Positions 1 through 8,886 are shown, counted from the first letter of the stretch. The stretch is DNA of 64,000 nt from an uncultured Porphyromonas sp. (GCF_905372525.1 NZ_CAJPPN010000005.1:11114-75113); one strand, 5' to 3'. The notes: generated from the sequence alone by a model not told the origin. Numbers and translations: made by a program.

Positions 1-1
1 T

Positions 2-1702
2 CCTGGGGTTCGCAAGACCTTCATCCGTCACCTCTCTGACCGTCTCATCTATGCCCTAGAGCTACAGGCTGGGCAGCTCCTGACGGAGGCCGAGCAGAAG
101 GCCTTCAGGGAGGGGCTACGTGCCCTAGAGCCCCGCCTAGGTAAGGGCGAGGCGGAGATCCAGCACCTCCAGACTCAGCTCGCCAGTACAGCTGAGGGGC
201 AGACTCTCAGCCCAGAGGCTATCCGCCTGGCACTCATCAGCGCCTACGATCGTACGGCTCGGGACACCCATCAGGCGATGGAGGGCTTCATCCACAACCT
301 CAATACAATGCATTCCCGTGGTGGTAATCAAGTCGTCTTCAGCTCGATCAACTACGGGACGGACATCTCGCCCGAGGGGCGTATGGTCATCCGTGAGCTC
401 CTCGCTGCCACAGTAGAGGGACTGGGACGTGGAGAGATACCCATCTTCCCGATCCAGATCTTCAAGGTCAAGGATGGGGTAAGCTACACGGAGGAAGACT
501 ATGCAGTGGCTAGCCGAGACTTCAAGGGAGCACTTGAGGGGAAGTATACCTTCAGAGCGCCGAACTTCGACCTCCTGCTCGAGGCTTGTCGTACGACCTC
601 GCATGCACTCTTCCCCAACTTTGTCTTCCTCGACACACCCTTCAACCAACACGAGCTCTGGAGAGAGGACGATCCCAAGCGTTATCACTACGAGATAGCG
701 ACGATGGGATGCCGTACCCGTGTCTTCGAGAACCTCAACGGGCTGAAGACCTCTATCGGTCGTGGCAACCTCTCCTTCACGACGATGAACCTCCCCCGCC
801 TAGCTATAGAGGCGATGCGACTAGCCTCTAGTGAGCTCCCTGCAGGCTCCAAGGCTGAGGTCCGTCAGCTCGCTCGTACCTACTTCCTCGACTCGGTACG
901 TCGGGAGTCCACGTTCATCGCCGAGCAGCTCTATGAGCGCTACCTCTACCAGCGCTCAGCACTAGCCCGACAGTTCCCCTTCATGATGGGCAATGACGTC
1001 TGGAAGGGAGGAGGGCATCTGAGCCCCGCGGATCAGGTAGGCGATGTCTTCGACTCGGGGACGCTGGCCATAGGCTTCATCGGTGGGCACAATGCGATGG
1101 TCGCTATGTATGGTCAGGGACACGGCAAGAATGACGAGGCCTGGCAGACACTCTACGATGCAATCCTCGTGATGAATGAGGTCGTGCAGGAGTACAAGGA
1201 TAAGTATCATCTCAACTACTCTGTCCTAGCCACCCCCGCCGAGGGACTCTCGGGGCGCTTCACCCGAATGGATCGCAAGCGCTATGGCGTGATCCCTGGG
1301 GTGAATGACCTCGACTACTATGTGAACTCCTTCCATGTGGATGTACGGGAGGAGATCGGGATGTTTGAGAAGATCCGCCGTGAGGCTCCTTTCCACGCCA
1401 TCACCCTAGGGGGGCACATCAGCTACATAGAGCTCGATGGGGAGGCGAAGAAGAATGTCTCTGTCATCCTCAAGCTCGTCAAGACGATGAAGGACGAGGG
1501 GATCGGCTATGGGTCGATCAATCACCCCGTAGATACCTGCCAGAGCTGTGGCTATCGGGGGATCATCTACGATCGCTGTCCCGTGTGCAAGGGGGATCAT
1601 ATCGCTCGACTGAGACGTATCACGGGCTACCTCACAGGTAGCCTAGAGAGCTGGAACTCTGCCAAGCAGGCCGAGGAACGTGACCGAGTCAAGCACCACT
1701 AG
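2..1702 (+). CDS. nrdD: Anaerobic ribonucleoside-triphosphate reductase, C-terminal part (5' end outside window)
   Basis: This is the class III (glycyl-radical) ribonucleotide reductase, which makes deoxyribonucleotides without oxygen. The reading frame is open from base 2, so the gene starts upstream of the window; the N-terminal ATP-cone and start codon are not seen. Visible signatures are SRGGNQVVFSSINYG in the active-site barrel, a C-terminal zinc site with two CxxC pairs (CQSCGYRGIIYDRCPVC) and the glycyl-radical motif RRITGYL close to the C-terminus. The internal ATG at 278 lies inside the conserved domain and is not the real start. nrdG, the activase for this enzyme, follows after about 110 bases on the same strand. 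Identification is firm. Confidence 0.96.
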   Translation, partial: PGVRKTFIRHLSDRLIYALELQAGQLLTEAEQKAFREGLRALEPRLGKGEAEIQHLQTQLASTAEGQTLSPEAIRLALISAYDRTARDTHQAMEGFIHNLNTMHSRGGNQVVFSSINYGTDISPEGRMVIRELLAATVEGLGRGEIPIFPIQIFKVKDGVSYTEEDYAVASRDFKGALEGKYTFRAPNFDLLLEACRTTSHALFPNFVFLDTPFNQHELWREDDPKRYHYEIATMGCRTRVFENLNGLKTSIGRGNLSFTTMNLPRLAIEAMRLASSELPAGSKAEVRQLARTYFLDSVRRESTFIAEQLYERYLYQRSALARQFPFMMGNDVWKGGGHLSPADQVGDVFDSGTLAIGFIGGHNAMVAMYGQGHGKNDEAWQTLYDAILVMNEVVQEYKDKYHLNYSVLATPAEGLSGRFTRMDRKRYGVIPGVNDLDYYVNSFHVDVREEIGMFEKIRREAPFHAITLGGHISYIELDGEAKKNVSVILKLVKTMKDEGIGYGSINHPVDTCQSCGYRGIIYDRCPVCKGDHIARLRRITGYLTGSLESWNSAKQAEERDRVKHH

Positions 1703-1740
1703 TCCTCCTCACCACCTCCCCTCCCCCTCCTAATCTATAG

Positions 1741-1792
1741 CCCAAGCGAAGTGGAGACTCCCCCCTCACGGGTGGAGCTCCATCTGCTTGGG
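1741..1792 (+). terminator. Imperfect hairpin between nrdD and nrdG
   Basis: CCCAAGC (1741-1747) pairs with GCTTGGG (1786-1792). The inner TGGAG/CTCCA segments also pair, with a bulge. There is no strong T-tract, so it may be an mRNA-processing or stabilising hairpin rather than a true terminator. Confidence 0.4.
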
Positions 1793-1814
1793 CTTTGCTT
1801 TGCCCGCTCACCTC

Positions 1815-2327
1815 ATGCGCCTACTCAACGTATATAGAGAGAATATCAGTGATGGCCCTGGGCTGAGGTACTCGATCTACCTCGCTGGCTGTAGCCATGC
1901 CTGCCCAGGCTGTCATAACCCCGAGAGCTGGTCTCCCGAGGGTGGGATCCTCCTCTCCGAGCGTGTGCTAGAGGACATCATCGCAGAGATACGGGCGAAC
2001 CCCCTCCTGGATGGGATCACTGTCTCGGGTGGCGATCCCTTCTACGACCCAGAGGCTCTCACGGGACTACTCGCTCGTCTCAAGGCTGAGACGGGGATGA
2101 ACATTTGGTGCTATACGGGCTTTACCATAGAGTACCTCCTACGCTCAGAGGTGCATCGCCCTGCGCTGGAGTATATAGATGTGCTGGTCGATGGTCCCTT
2201 CGTGGAGTCTCTGCTTGACCCTCGCCTCTCCTTCCGTGGCAGTAGTAATCAGCGCCTCATCGAGATCGACCACACACGCCCTCTCTCCCTCGAGGCGATC
2301 CGCTTCCTAGAGGCTCCTAGTATCTAG
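1815..2327 (+). CDS. nrdG: Anaerobic ribonucleoside-triphosphate reductase activating protein
   Basis: This radical-SAM activase generates the glycyl radical on NrdD. The cluster motif CSHACPGC (C-x3-C-x2-C) lies near the N-terminus, followed by the SGGDPF motif typical of the family and a short C-terminal half. Total length is about 170 residues, normal for NrdG. I chose the ATG at 1815 (MRLLNVYRENISDGPGLR), which matches usual family starts. A TTG at 1788 in the same frame would add nine residues but lies inside the hairpin upstream. The gene sits directly behind nrdD, and the two products work as a pair. Confidence 0.95.
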   Translation: MRLLNVYRENISDGPGLRYSIYLAGCSHACPGCHNPESWSPEGGILLSERVLEDIIAEIRANPLLDGITVSGGDPFYDPEALTGLLARLKAETGMNIWCYTGFTIEYLLRSEVHRPALEYIDVLVDGPFVESLLDPRLSFRGSSNQRLIEIDHTRPLSLEAIRFLEAPSI

Positions 2328-2396
2328 GGCTTCACCTACCTCACCGTCCATTATCTAGTCACTCATACGGCTATCTCATCATCAGTATCCTATCCC

Positions 2397-3716
2397 ATGA
2401 CGTACCTATTCCTTGCTCTATTGGTATTAGCCCTCATCGCTCTCTTCACCCTTTACCAGCGTTACCAGGCTACCCTTCGTCTGCTGACGCAGGCCGAGAC
2501 GCAGGTGGGGCAGACCGAGAGTCTCCTACAGGTGACCTCAGCCCAGCTCTCCTCGGCACAGCGTGCCCGAGAGGAGGCTCTACTCGAGCGTGCTGGCTAT
2601 CAGGCTCAGCTCGCCTCGCTCGAGCGTCAGCTCCAGGAGCTGCGAGAGCAGAAGGCGACACTCACCCAGGAGCTACGGGAGAGCTTCCAGTCGGTAGCCA
2701 CGGAGATCATCCGTGAGCGTACCCAAGATCTCAATGAGCGTACCGAGGCGACGCTCAAGCCACTGCGTGAGGATCTGCAGCGCTTCGGCCGGCAGGTCAC
2801 GGAGACCTATCAGGAGGAGTCTCGTGAGCGCTTCTCTCTAAAGAATGAAATTAAGAACCTCGTGGAGCGTAGCCAGGCGATCAGTGAGGAGACGACCAAC
2901 CTCACCCGTGCCCTTCGTGGTGATAGCAAGGTGCAGGGGGACTGGGGCGAGATGATCCTAGAGCGTATCCTAGAGCGGAGTGGTCTGAGGAGGGGCGAGG
3001 AATACTTCGTCCAAGAGACCCTGCGTGATGAGTCGGGCAGACTGATAACGACTGAGGATAATCGTGGTGGGCTCCGTCCTGACGTGATCGTCCGTTACCC
3101 CAATAGTGGTGCTATGGTGATCGATAGCAAGGTCTCCCTCACAGCCTATAGTCGCTACCTGTCTGCTGATACCGACGAGGTCCGTGCTATCGCGCTCAGG
3201 GAGCACCTACAGAGTATCCGTAAGCATATAGATGAGCTCTCGAGGAAGAAGTACGAGGAGCATGTGTTGGGAGCCGCTAACTTCGTCATGCTCTTCATCC
3301 CTAACGAGCCAGCCTACAGCCTTGCCCTAAGCCACGAGCCGAACCTATGGGAGGAGGCCTATGCCAAGAATGTCGTCCTCATCAATGGCACAAACCTCAT
3401 CGCTGCCCTTAGGATGGCGCAGGATATGTGGCAGCGGGAACGACAGGAGCGGAATATACGGCTGATCCTGGAGAAGGCTACGGGGCTATACGATCAGTTT
3501 GCCCTCTTCACCAAGACCTTTGTCAAGGTCGGAGAGCGTCTCCAGGCGGCGAAGGAAGACTTCGATAAAGCACAGGGACAGCTCTCCGAAGGGAGAGGTA
3601 ACCTCGTGCGCCGTGTGGAGCAGCTCAAGGAACTTGGGGTCAAGACGAATAAGACAATCTCTACAAAGCTCCTCTCTGAGGAAGATATACTGCCTCAGGA
3701 GCACCCTGAGGCGTAG
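2397..3716 (+). CDS. rmuC: DNA recombination protein RmuC homolog
   Basis: RmuC proteins limit inversions and rearrangements at repeats; the fold is a predicted endonuclease-like domain tethered to the membrane. The 439-residue product starts with one hydrophobic segment (about residues 3-20) and continues with a long Glu/Gln/Arg-rich coiled coil (about 25-170). The RmuC core follows, with GDSKVQGDWGEMILERIL, RPDVIVRYPNSGAMVIDSKV and a conserved C-terminal helical part. The start ATG at 2397 gives the membrane anchor directly. It lies about 70 bases after nrdG with no obvious functional link. In a window with several dispersed repeats, a repeat-rearrangement suppressor is plausible but ordinary core content. 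Confidence 0.93.
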   Translation: MTYLFLALLVLALIALFTLYQRYQATLRLLTQAETQVGQTESLLQVTSAQLSSAQRAREEALLERAGYQAQLASLERQLQELREQKATLTQELRESFQSVATEIIRERTQDLNERTEATLKPLREDLQRFGRQVTETYQEESRERFSLKNEIKNLVERSQAISEETTNLTRALRGDSKVQGDWGEMILERILERSGLRRGEEYFVQETLRDESGRLITTEDNRGGLRPDVIVRYPNSGAMVIDSKVSLTAYSRYLSADTDEVRAIALREHLQSIRKHIDELSRKKYEEHVLGAANFVMLFIPNEPAYSLALSHEPNLWEEAYAKNVVLINGTNLIAALRMAQDMWQRERQERNIRLILEKATGLYDQFALFTKTFVKVGERLQAAKEDFDKAQGQLSEGRGNLVRRVEQLKELGVKTNKTISTKLLSEEDILPQEHPEA

Positions 3717-3816
3717 AGTGGCTCCCCGGATACATGTGCTGAGAGGGTAGAGAGTGCCAGTAAAGTCCCCTATAGGATGAGCCTGATGGGTATCGCCGGG
3801 GTTATAGATTTTAATG

Positions 3817-3824
3817 TATCTTTG
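3817..3824 (+). promoter_or_regulatory. Candidate Bacteroidota -7 element (TATCTTTG)
   Basis: TATCTTTG matches the Bacteroidota -7 consensus TAnnTTTG and lies about 70 bases upstream of the gene at 3896. No clear TTTG is seen at the -33 position, so the call rests on the -7 box alone. Confidence 0.5.
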
Positions 3825-3895
3825 TCGTAGGATCTTTGTTCGTCATCCATGGCAAAGTCCGTATAAGTCTCACCACCTAATAAACCTAATGTAAG

Positions 3896-4396
3896 ATGGC
3901 TCTATTTGATAAGCTGAAGAAGTCTACCCCAGACTTTGATCCCAAGGAAGTCCTTCCCTCCATCCTAGAGGCACTAGGCAAGGAAGGGTATCGCCCTGAG
4001 CAGGATAATGATATTCGCATCGTATACAAGAATGAGGGCATATACTTCTGTCTCTACTATAGGACGGAGGACCCAGAGTTCCTGATGGTACGTGCTACCT
4101 TTGAGCGTGCCGCCTTTGACGATGTCCCAGAGCCTATCCTCTACAAGGCATGTGCTGCGACGGACTATGACCAGAAGGTCAGCAAGGCCTATATCGATGA
4201 CGAGGGGGATATCGTCTTCTCTGTAGAGACCTTCCTCTTCCCAGGCACACCAGTCACAAAGCTCGCCCTGCGAATGAATGACGCTCTCGGCTCTACGATC
4301 GCCTTCTTCCACCGTACGCTGAAGGATATGACGGGCAAGGGCGAGAGTAGCGAGGAGAGTACCTCCCAGAGCTCTGGAGGCGAGCTAGCCAACTAG
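3896..4396 (+). CDS. YbjN-domain-like hypothetical protein
   Basis: The 166-residue cytoplasmic protein has no signal peptide or membrane segment. The central part (about residues 20-140) has the look of the YbjN family, a type-III-chaperone-like fold of alternating strands (IRIVYKNEGIYFCLYYRTED, then DIVFSVETFLFPG). The last 20 residues are Ser/Glu/Gly-rich and probably disordered. YbjN-like proteins have no settled biochemical activity; some affect motility or stress traits. It stands alone between a candidate promoter at 3817 and a hairpin at 4445, so it looks monocistronic. Family assignment is moderate and function unknown. Confidence 0.75.
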   Translation: MALFDKLKKSTPDFDPKEVLPSILEALGKEGYRPEQDNDIRIVYKNEGIYFCLYYRTEDPEFLMVRATFERAAFDDVPEPILYKACAATDYDQKVSKAYIDDEGDIVFSVETFLFPGTPVTKLALRMNDALGSTIAFFHRTLKDMTGKGESSEESTSQSSGGELAN

Positions 4397-4444
4397 CCTC
4401 CCCTCCCTCGGAGCACCCGCTCCGATCCAGCGCAAAGACCCTAA

Positions 4445-4482
4445 GAGACCACCCCGAGAGCCTATACTCTCAGGGTGGTCTC
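4445..4482. terminator. Hairpin after the YbjN-like gene
   Basis: GAGACCACCC pairs with GGGTGGTCTC, and GAGAG pairs with CTCTC inside the same stem (one mismatch, 6-nt loop). No T-tract follows. It is of the same kind as many hairpins in the gaps of this window. Confidence 0.6.
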
Positions 4483-4574
4483 CTGCGTTGTATGGTTGGG
4501 GGAAGGTGTGTCTGTCTGACTGCTGAGCTGGGTGTCTCCTGCCAGCATGACAGTAGGGGAGAGCTGGTAGGGTG

Positions 4575-4605
4575 TTTGCAATATGTTACAAAAAAGCTAA
4601 CTTTA
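4575..4605 (+). promoter_or_regulatory. Candidate promoter for the Tyr/Gly-rich protein
   Basis: TTTG at 4575-4578, a 19-nt spacer and TAACTTTA at 4598-4605 match the Bacteroidota consensus (TTTG, 19-21 nt, TAnnTTTG) except for the last base. The start codon is about 80 bases downstream. Confidence 0.55.
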
Positions 4606-4683
4606 CATAGACAAATGATCTATTGATCTAGGTAAAGTGAGACATTAAGATAGAGTATAGAACTTAATAAGACGATACGAGCT

Positions 4684-5910
4684 ATGAATGCAGTAAAGAT
4701 GTTGCTCCTGATCGGGGCAGGCCTCCTGTGGGTACCTACAGCCTACGCACAGAAGGATGATAAGTATCTCGATGATGCCTACTATCGTCGTAGCGATATA
4801 GAGAAGCTCGACCAAGAGGCTAGGCGCAAGGCTGAGCTCCGAGCTGCCGCCGCCCGTGCCGAGCGTGAGGCCTGGCAGAAGGAGCAGGCTGAGCTCATCG
4901 CTAAGTACAAGAAGAGAAAGGCCGACCGAGAGATAGATGCCTACAATGGCCGCTTGAGTGAGAACGACACCATCGAGCTCACCGAGGCAGAGCTAGCCGA
5001 GCTCCTAGCCGCACAGCGTCGCCGAGGTGATGGTCAGGGCGAGCCTCAGGTCTACGGCCCCTACTCCTCACGCCTCTCCCGCTTCTATGGTAGTGGCTCT
5101 ACGGTCATCAGTGGTGCACGACGTGTCTACATAGATGCAGACCCCTGGTACAACGACCTCGACTACCGTACCTCCGGTGGCGATGTCTATGTGACGATCG
5201 GGGGACGTAGCCCCTACTGGGGCAGTAGCTGGGGCTGGGGCTCACGTGTGGGCTGGGGCTCTTGGTATGACTATCCCTATTCCTGGTACGACTCCTATTA
5301 CTATCCCAACTACTGGAGGGGGAGCTACTGGGGCTATCCTCGCCACTATGGATACTATGGGGGGTATTACGATCCCTACTATTACTACTCGGGCTACTAT
5401 GGCGGGTATTATAATGGGTACTACAATGGGTACTACGGCTACTACGGTGGCTACTATGACTACTACTCGCCCTACTACTATGGCTATGCAGCAGGGGCTG
5501 CTACCCGTGCCTACAATGAGCACTACTACAACAACCCCTACTCCCATGGAGCTTACTCCCGGGGAGCCTATAGCCGCTACACGGGTCGTAGCTCCTATGA
5601 GGCATATAGCTCCGTACGTGATGGCTATGGCTCCTATGAGCGTATGAACAATGGTAGCTATAATAATCAGGGGACACGTAGCCTCTACGACAACGATGCC
5701 TATAGCCGTGGCCAGAGCTACCAGCAGTACCCTGCACGCAGCTATGACCGAGCTCCTGCACGTAGCTACGATAGGAGCTACGACAGTGGTGTGAGCTCTA
5801 CGCCCCGCTCCTACGACCGCTCCTCTTCCTCATCCTCCTCTTCGTACGAGTCGCAGGGTAACAGAGGGACAGGCAATGGAGCCTATAGCGCACCTGCTCG
5901 TAGACGCTAG
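4684..5910 (+). CDS. Secreted Tyr/Gly-rich low-complexity protein
   Basis: The 408-residue protein has a signal peptide (residues 1 to about 22, ending AYAQ). A charged Arg/Glu/Ala-rich helical segment follows (about 30-110) with likely coiled coil. The middle is extremely Tyr/Gly-rich (about 170-280), with repeated YYGGYY, YYNGYY and YYDYY units, and the tail is rich in Ser, Arg and Tyr (repeated RSYDR). There are no catalytic motifs, Cys is essentially absent and it has no T9SS tag. Such composition is seen in envelope-associated structural or adhesive proteins, but the role here is unknown. It has its own promoter-like element upstream and a hairpin downstream. An exported protein is firm; any function is a guess. 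Confidence 0.8.
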   Translation: MNAVKMLLLIGAGLLWVPTAYAQKDDKYLDDAYYRRSDIEKLDQEARRKAELRAAAARAEREAWQKEQAELIAKYKKRKADREIDAYNGRLSENDTIELTEAELAELLAAQRRRGDGQGEPQVYGPYSSRLSRFYGSGSTVISGARRVYIDADPWYNDLDYRTSGGDVYVTIGGRSPYWGSSWGWGSRVGWGSWYDYPYSWYDSYYYPNYWRGSYWGYPRHYGYYGGYYDPYYYYSGYYGGYYNGYYNGYYGYYGGYYDYYSPYYYGYAAGAATRAYNEHYYNNPYSHGAYSRGAYSRYTGRSSYEAYSSVRDGYGSYERMNNGSYNNQGTRSLYDNDAYSRGQSYQQYPARSYDRAPARSYDRSYDSGVSSTPRSYDRSSSSSSSSYESQGNRGTGNGAYSAPARRR

Positions 5911-5949
5911 GTGACGAGCTCCGTATACCCTATTTATCTTACACTCGAT

Positions 5950-5994
5950 CATCCCCATCCCCCATCCCCTCCTATGAGAGGGGGGCTGGGGATG
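5950..5994. terminator. GC-rich hairpin after the Tyr/Gly-rich gene
   Basis: CATCCCCA and a following C-run pair with GGGGGCTGGGGATG across a short loop. It lies 40 bases after the stop codon and before the next gene; a terminator is likely though no T-run follows. Confidence 0.55.
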
Positions 5995-6029
5995 CTTGGG
6001 TCTACTCACTATGAATACGATATAAGGAT

Positions 6030-7748
6030 ATGATAAAGAACCTTCATAGGCAGGTGGTCCTAGGGGTATTAGCCCTTAGTCTACTGCCTCTATCTCTGGC
6101 TGCCCAGAGCGAGATGACCGCTGTGGGTCTAGCCTCGGCGAGTGAGTACTCTGGCTCTGCTCGCTTTACAGCCCTCTCTGGGGCTATGGGAGCTATCGGG
6201 GTCGAGGCCTCTTCGTTGGTCCGCAACCCCGCTGGTATCGCTCTCCTGCGTGGCGGGAATAGGATGACACTCACCCTCGGAGCCTTCTTCCCTAGCTATA
6301 GCCAGACCTGGTATGGACAGAAGAGTACCACCTCGGGGGAAAACCGCTATCCCCTGCAGGAGTTTGCCTACCAGAAGGGTACTGATGTCGCCAATGGTGG
6401 GCGGATAGCCTTTGCCTTCGCTGTACGCCGTGCGGGGAGCTTTGATCATACGATCTCTGGTATCACCGCTCGCCTAGACCACAAGCACTCCTCACTGGCA
6501 GACTATATGGCTGCGATGACGAACAACTCAGAGTATGACAAGAGTCGTGCAGCAGGTGAGGCGCTGGGGCTCTCGCATGGGACCCTAGGAGCAAGCGATG
6601 CCTTTAGTAAGAGTGATATTCTCTGGGGATCGATCTTTGGCTTCCAGGGGGGATGGATGACCTCCAAGGATCCTAGGGGAGGCTATTATTACTCCAACTT
6701 TACCTACGATGATCATGGAGCCTACTCCGCTAACGGGCTCGTCGAGGGGGCGGGTAGCGCTGATCTCACTCTACGGGAGAAGGGGAATATCATCGACTAC
6801 GATTTTGCCCTTGGCTTTGAGCCCAGCAGTACGGTGCACCTAGGTGCTGTGCTGACCTACTCCTCCCTAGACTACGAGTCGTATCTCGGCTATAGGGACT
6901 CCTTCAGAGGGACGGACTTCCTCATGCTCAGGACTCAGCGTAGTATCTCGGGGAGTGGCTTCCGTGTCGGATTTGGGGCTATCGTGGAGCCAGTAGAGGG
7001 ACTGCGCCTCGGGGCTTCGGTCTATACCCCTACGTTCTATGCGCTCAAGTCAGACTTCTATGTCATGGCGTCCTCAAGCATCAATGGCAAGGCTAAGAAC
7101 GTCAAAAGCCCCTCCTCCGCAGCTACAGCCTTCCTGCTACGTACCCCTTGGCGCTTTGGCCTGAATGGAGCCTACGTCTTCGGGCGCAGTGCTATCCTCA
7201 GTGTGGACTATGAGTACTCCGCACTCAGTGGTACTCGCCTAGCGGAGGAGGACGAGGAGAGCTCTGATAGGTCAAAATATGCGCTGGATAATCAGCGTGT
7301 CAAGGATCACTTCTCTGGGGTGCATACCCTACGGACAGGTCTGGAGGTGATGGCTACCCCTCGTCTAGCTCTGCGTGGGGGCTATCGCTATAGCTCCTCT
7401 CCCGTACGTAGCTCCTTCGTACGTGGAAATGACTACGCTGCCTCAGAGGCCTTCGTCTCGGGGATGCACACGAGCTACACGCTACCAGGGACAACGAATG
7501 CATTCTCTGCAGGTCTTGGCTATCGTATCACCCCCTCGGTCTCCCTAGACCTAGCGTATGTATACGGAGTCCAGACGTCGCGTACCTTTGCCTATCCCTA
7601 TATCAAGGACTATGGTCCTGTACTTGACCAGACCAATCCTGATGTGCAGAGTGGCAAGATCAAGCCTGAGGATCTGGATGGCCTAGCTGCTATCAAGGAG
7701 ACAAAGACCTCGCATAGAGCGGTCGCTACACTCTCCTTCCGTTTCTAG
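6030..7748 (+). CDS. FadL/OmpP1-like outer-membrane beta-barrel protein
   Basis: The 572-residue precursor has a signal peptide (residues 1 to about 25, ending LAAQ). The mature N-terminus, with SARFTALSGAMGAIGVEASS followed by NPAGIALL, is the conserved plug region of the OmpP1/FadL/TodX transporter family as found in Bacteroidota. The rest consists of alternating amphipathic strands, and the last residue is Phe (SFRF), the usual barrel signal for BAM-mediated insertion. Members carry hydrophobic substrates across the outer membrane; the ligand here is unknown. It is preceded by a hairpin and followed by the Bax-inhibitor gene with its own promoter-like box, so it is probably transcribed alone. 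Confidence 0.85.
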   Translation: MIKNLHRQVVLGVLALSLLPLSLAAQSEMTAVGLASASEYSGSARFTALSGAMGAIGVEASSLVRNPAGIALLRGGNRMTLTLGAFFPSYSQTWYGQKSTTSGENRYPLQEFAYQKGTDVANGGRIAFAFAVRRAGSFDHTISGITARLDHKHSSLADYMAAMTNNSEYDKSRAAGEALGLSHGTLGASDAFSKSDILWGSIFGFQGGWMTSKDPRGGYYYSNFTYDDHGAYSANGLVEGAGSADLTLREKGNIIDYDFALGFEPSSTVHLGAVLTYSSLDYESYLGYRDSFRGTDFLMLRTQRSISGSGFRVGFGAIVEPVEGLRLGASVYTPTFYALKSDFYVMASSSINGKAKNVKSPSSAATAFLLRTPWRFGLNGAYVFGRSAILSVDYEYSALSGTRLAEEDEESSDRSKYALDNQRVKDHFSGVHTLRTGLEVMATPRLALRGGYRYSSSPVRSSFVRGNDYAASEAFVSGMHTSYTLPGTTNAFSAGLGYRITPSVSLDLAYVYGVQTSRTFAYPYIKDYGPVLDQTNPDVQSGKIKPEDLDGLAAIKETKTSHRAVATLSFRF

Positions 7749-7762
7749 GAGCGTATTTTTCG

Positions 7763-7770
7763 TACCTTTG
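7763..7770 (+). promoter_or_regulatory. Candidate -7 element (TACCTTTG) before the Bax-inhibitor gene
   Basis: TACCTTTG matches TAnnTTTG. It is followed directly by a hairpin whose left arm starts at 7770, and the start codon lies about 90 bases downstream. Confidence 0.5.
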
Positions 7771-7816
7771 TCCTGTGTCCCTCTCGGGGAGGTATTCTCC
7801 CTAGGGGATACAGGAC
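7770..7816 (+). terminator. Hairpin between the barrel gene and the Bax-inhibitor gene
   Basis: GTCCTGTGTCCC (from 7770) pairs with GGGATACAGGAC (ending 7816) with one G:U pair. It could end the barrel-gene transcript. If the adjacent -7 box is used, it would instead form the very 5' end of the next mRNA. Confidence 0.5.
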
Positions 7817-7862
7817 AATTCGTTCATGATACAAACAATCTAAACTTAAACGATCAAGACTT

Positions 7863-8582
7863 ATGGATAACTCCCAGTTCCCCTCTCAGGGGCAGTCCGT
7901 AGATGAGTTCTACGGCGTGGGGCATGACTCGCTCGTGCAGCGCATCGTGCAGCGTACCTTCCTATGGATGACTCTTGGGCTAGCGATCACTGGTCTGGCC
8001 TCGGTCTACACGGTCGATAGTGGGCTCGTCTTCAGAATGATCGGGAGCAATAGCTTCTACTTCCTGCTCATTGCAGAGATCGCCCTTGTGTGGATCCTAT
8101 CGGCACGCGTGATGAAGCTGAGCCTACCTGTAGCGACTGGAGCCTTCGCTCTGTACTCAGTACTCAATGGGGTCACACTAAGCCCCATCTTCCTCGTCTA
8201 TACGAGTGAGTCAATTGCTACGACCTTCTTCGTGACCTCTGGTACCTTCGGTGCTATGGCGCTCTACGGCTACTTCACAAAGAGAGACCTGACGAAGTGG
8301 GGAAGCCTCCTCTTCATGGTACTCATCGGCGTCGTTATCGCTACGCTGGTGAACCTCTTCCTGAAGTCTGAGACTCTGATGTGGATCATCACCTACGTCG
8401 GTGTCGTCCTCTTCGTGGCACTCACTGCCTACGACACACAGAAGGTAAAGCTCCTGGCCAACGAAACCAAGCACGATGTAGAGCTCTCCAAGAAGGCTTC
8501 GCTCCTCGGGGCACTCACACTCTATCTGGACTTCATCAACCTCTTCCTCTATCTCCTGCGCTTCTTCGGACGTCGCAACTAG
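7863..8582 (+). CDS. Bax inhibitor-1/YccA family membrane protein
   Basis: The 239-residue integral membrane protein has about seven hydrophobic segments after a hydrophilic N-terminus of about 35 residues. The pattern, the TAYDTQKVKLLA loop before the last helices and the C-terminal LYLDFINLFLYLLRFFG match the BI-1/YccA (TMBIM, UPF0005) family. Bacterial members such as BsYetJ are pH-sensitive calcium leak channels, and E. coli YccA modulates FtsH. Which of these applies here cannot be read from sequence. The gene sits alone between two hairpins and behind a promoter-like box. Confidence 0.92.
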   Translation: MDNSQFPSQGQSVDEFYGVGHDSLVQRIVQRTFLWMTLGLAITGLASVYTVDSGLVFRMIGSNSFYFLLIAEIALVWILSARVMKLSLPVATGAFALYSVLNGVTLSPIFLVYTSESIATTFFVTSGTFGAMALYGYFTKRDLTKWGSLLFMVLIGVVIATLVNLFLKSETLMWIITYVGVVLFVALTAYDTQKVKLLANETKHDVELSKKASLLGALTLYLDFINLFLYLLRFFGRRN

Positions 8583-8612
8583 GAGAGCGAGTATACCCAT
8601 ATTAGGGAGCAT

Positions 8613-8654
8613 TAGGGCTACACCTGAGAGGATCCTCCTCTAGGTGTAGCCCTA
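8613..8654. terminator. Strong hairpin after the Bax-inhibitor gene
   Basis: TAGGGCTACACCT (8613-8625) pairs perfectly with AGGTGTAGCCCTA (8642-8654), with further pairing of the inner GAGAGGA/TCCTC. It lies about 30 bases after the stop codon. Confidence 0.65.
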
Positions 8655-8815
8655 TCGCTTATACTCGCTGATCTTGTCTACAGCTTCGGCGCTAGGCTCC
8701 ACATGCCAAAGCCTATGTTATGGGTTATCCCAGCCCCTCGAGCTCTCTAGGGGTAACCGCATCCCATTACCCCGAGAGGCGTTCTAGGCTAGAGCCTGCA
8801 TACGATATAGAGGAT
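8655..8815. other. Gap between convergent genes, no gene seen
   Basis: About 160 bases between the hairpins that end the Bax-inhibitor gene (+) and the hexosaminidase gene (-). No convincing coding frame, RNA or promoter is seen. Confidence 0.6.
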
Positions 8816-8853
8816 AGCCCCCAGCAGTCGTCATCGAGACACTGCTGGGGGCT
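8816..8853. terminator. Hairpin downstream of the hexosaminidase gene
   Basis: AGCCCCCAGCAGT (8816-8828) pairs perfectly with ACTGCTGGGGGCT (8841-8853) over a 12-nt loop. It lies just past the stop codon of the minus-strand gene at 8887. Confidence 0.65.
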
Positions 8854-8886
8854 GTCATATCTATGCCCTATGTGGGGTGGGGAGCT

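Noticed and set aside
5242..5647. Additional frames overlapping the Tyr/Gly-rich gene
   Set aside because: Their Val/Ile- or Thr/Met-rich products are frame-shifted readings of the same low-complexity DNA.
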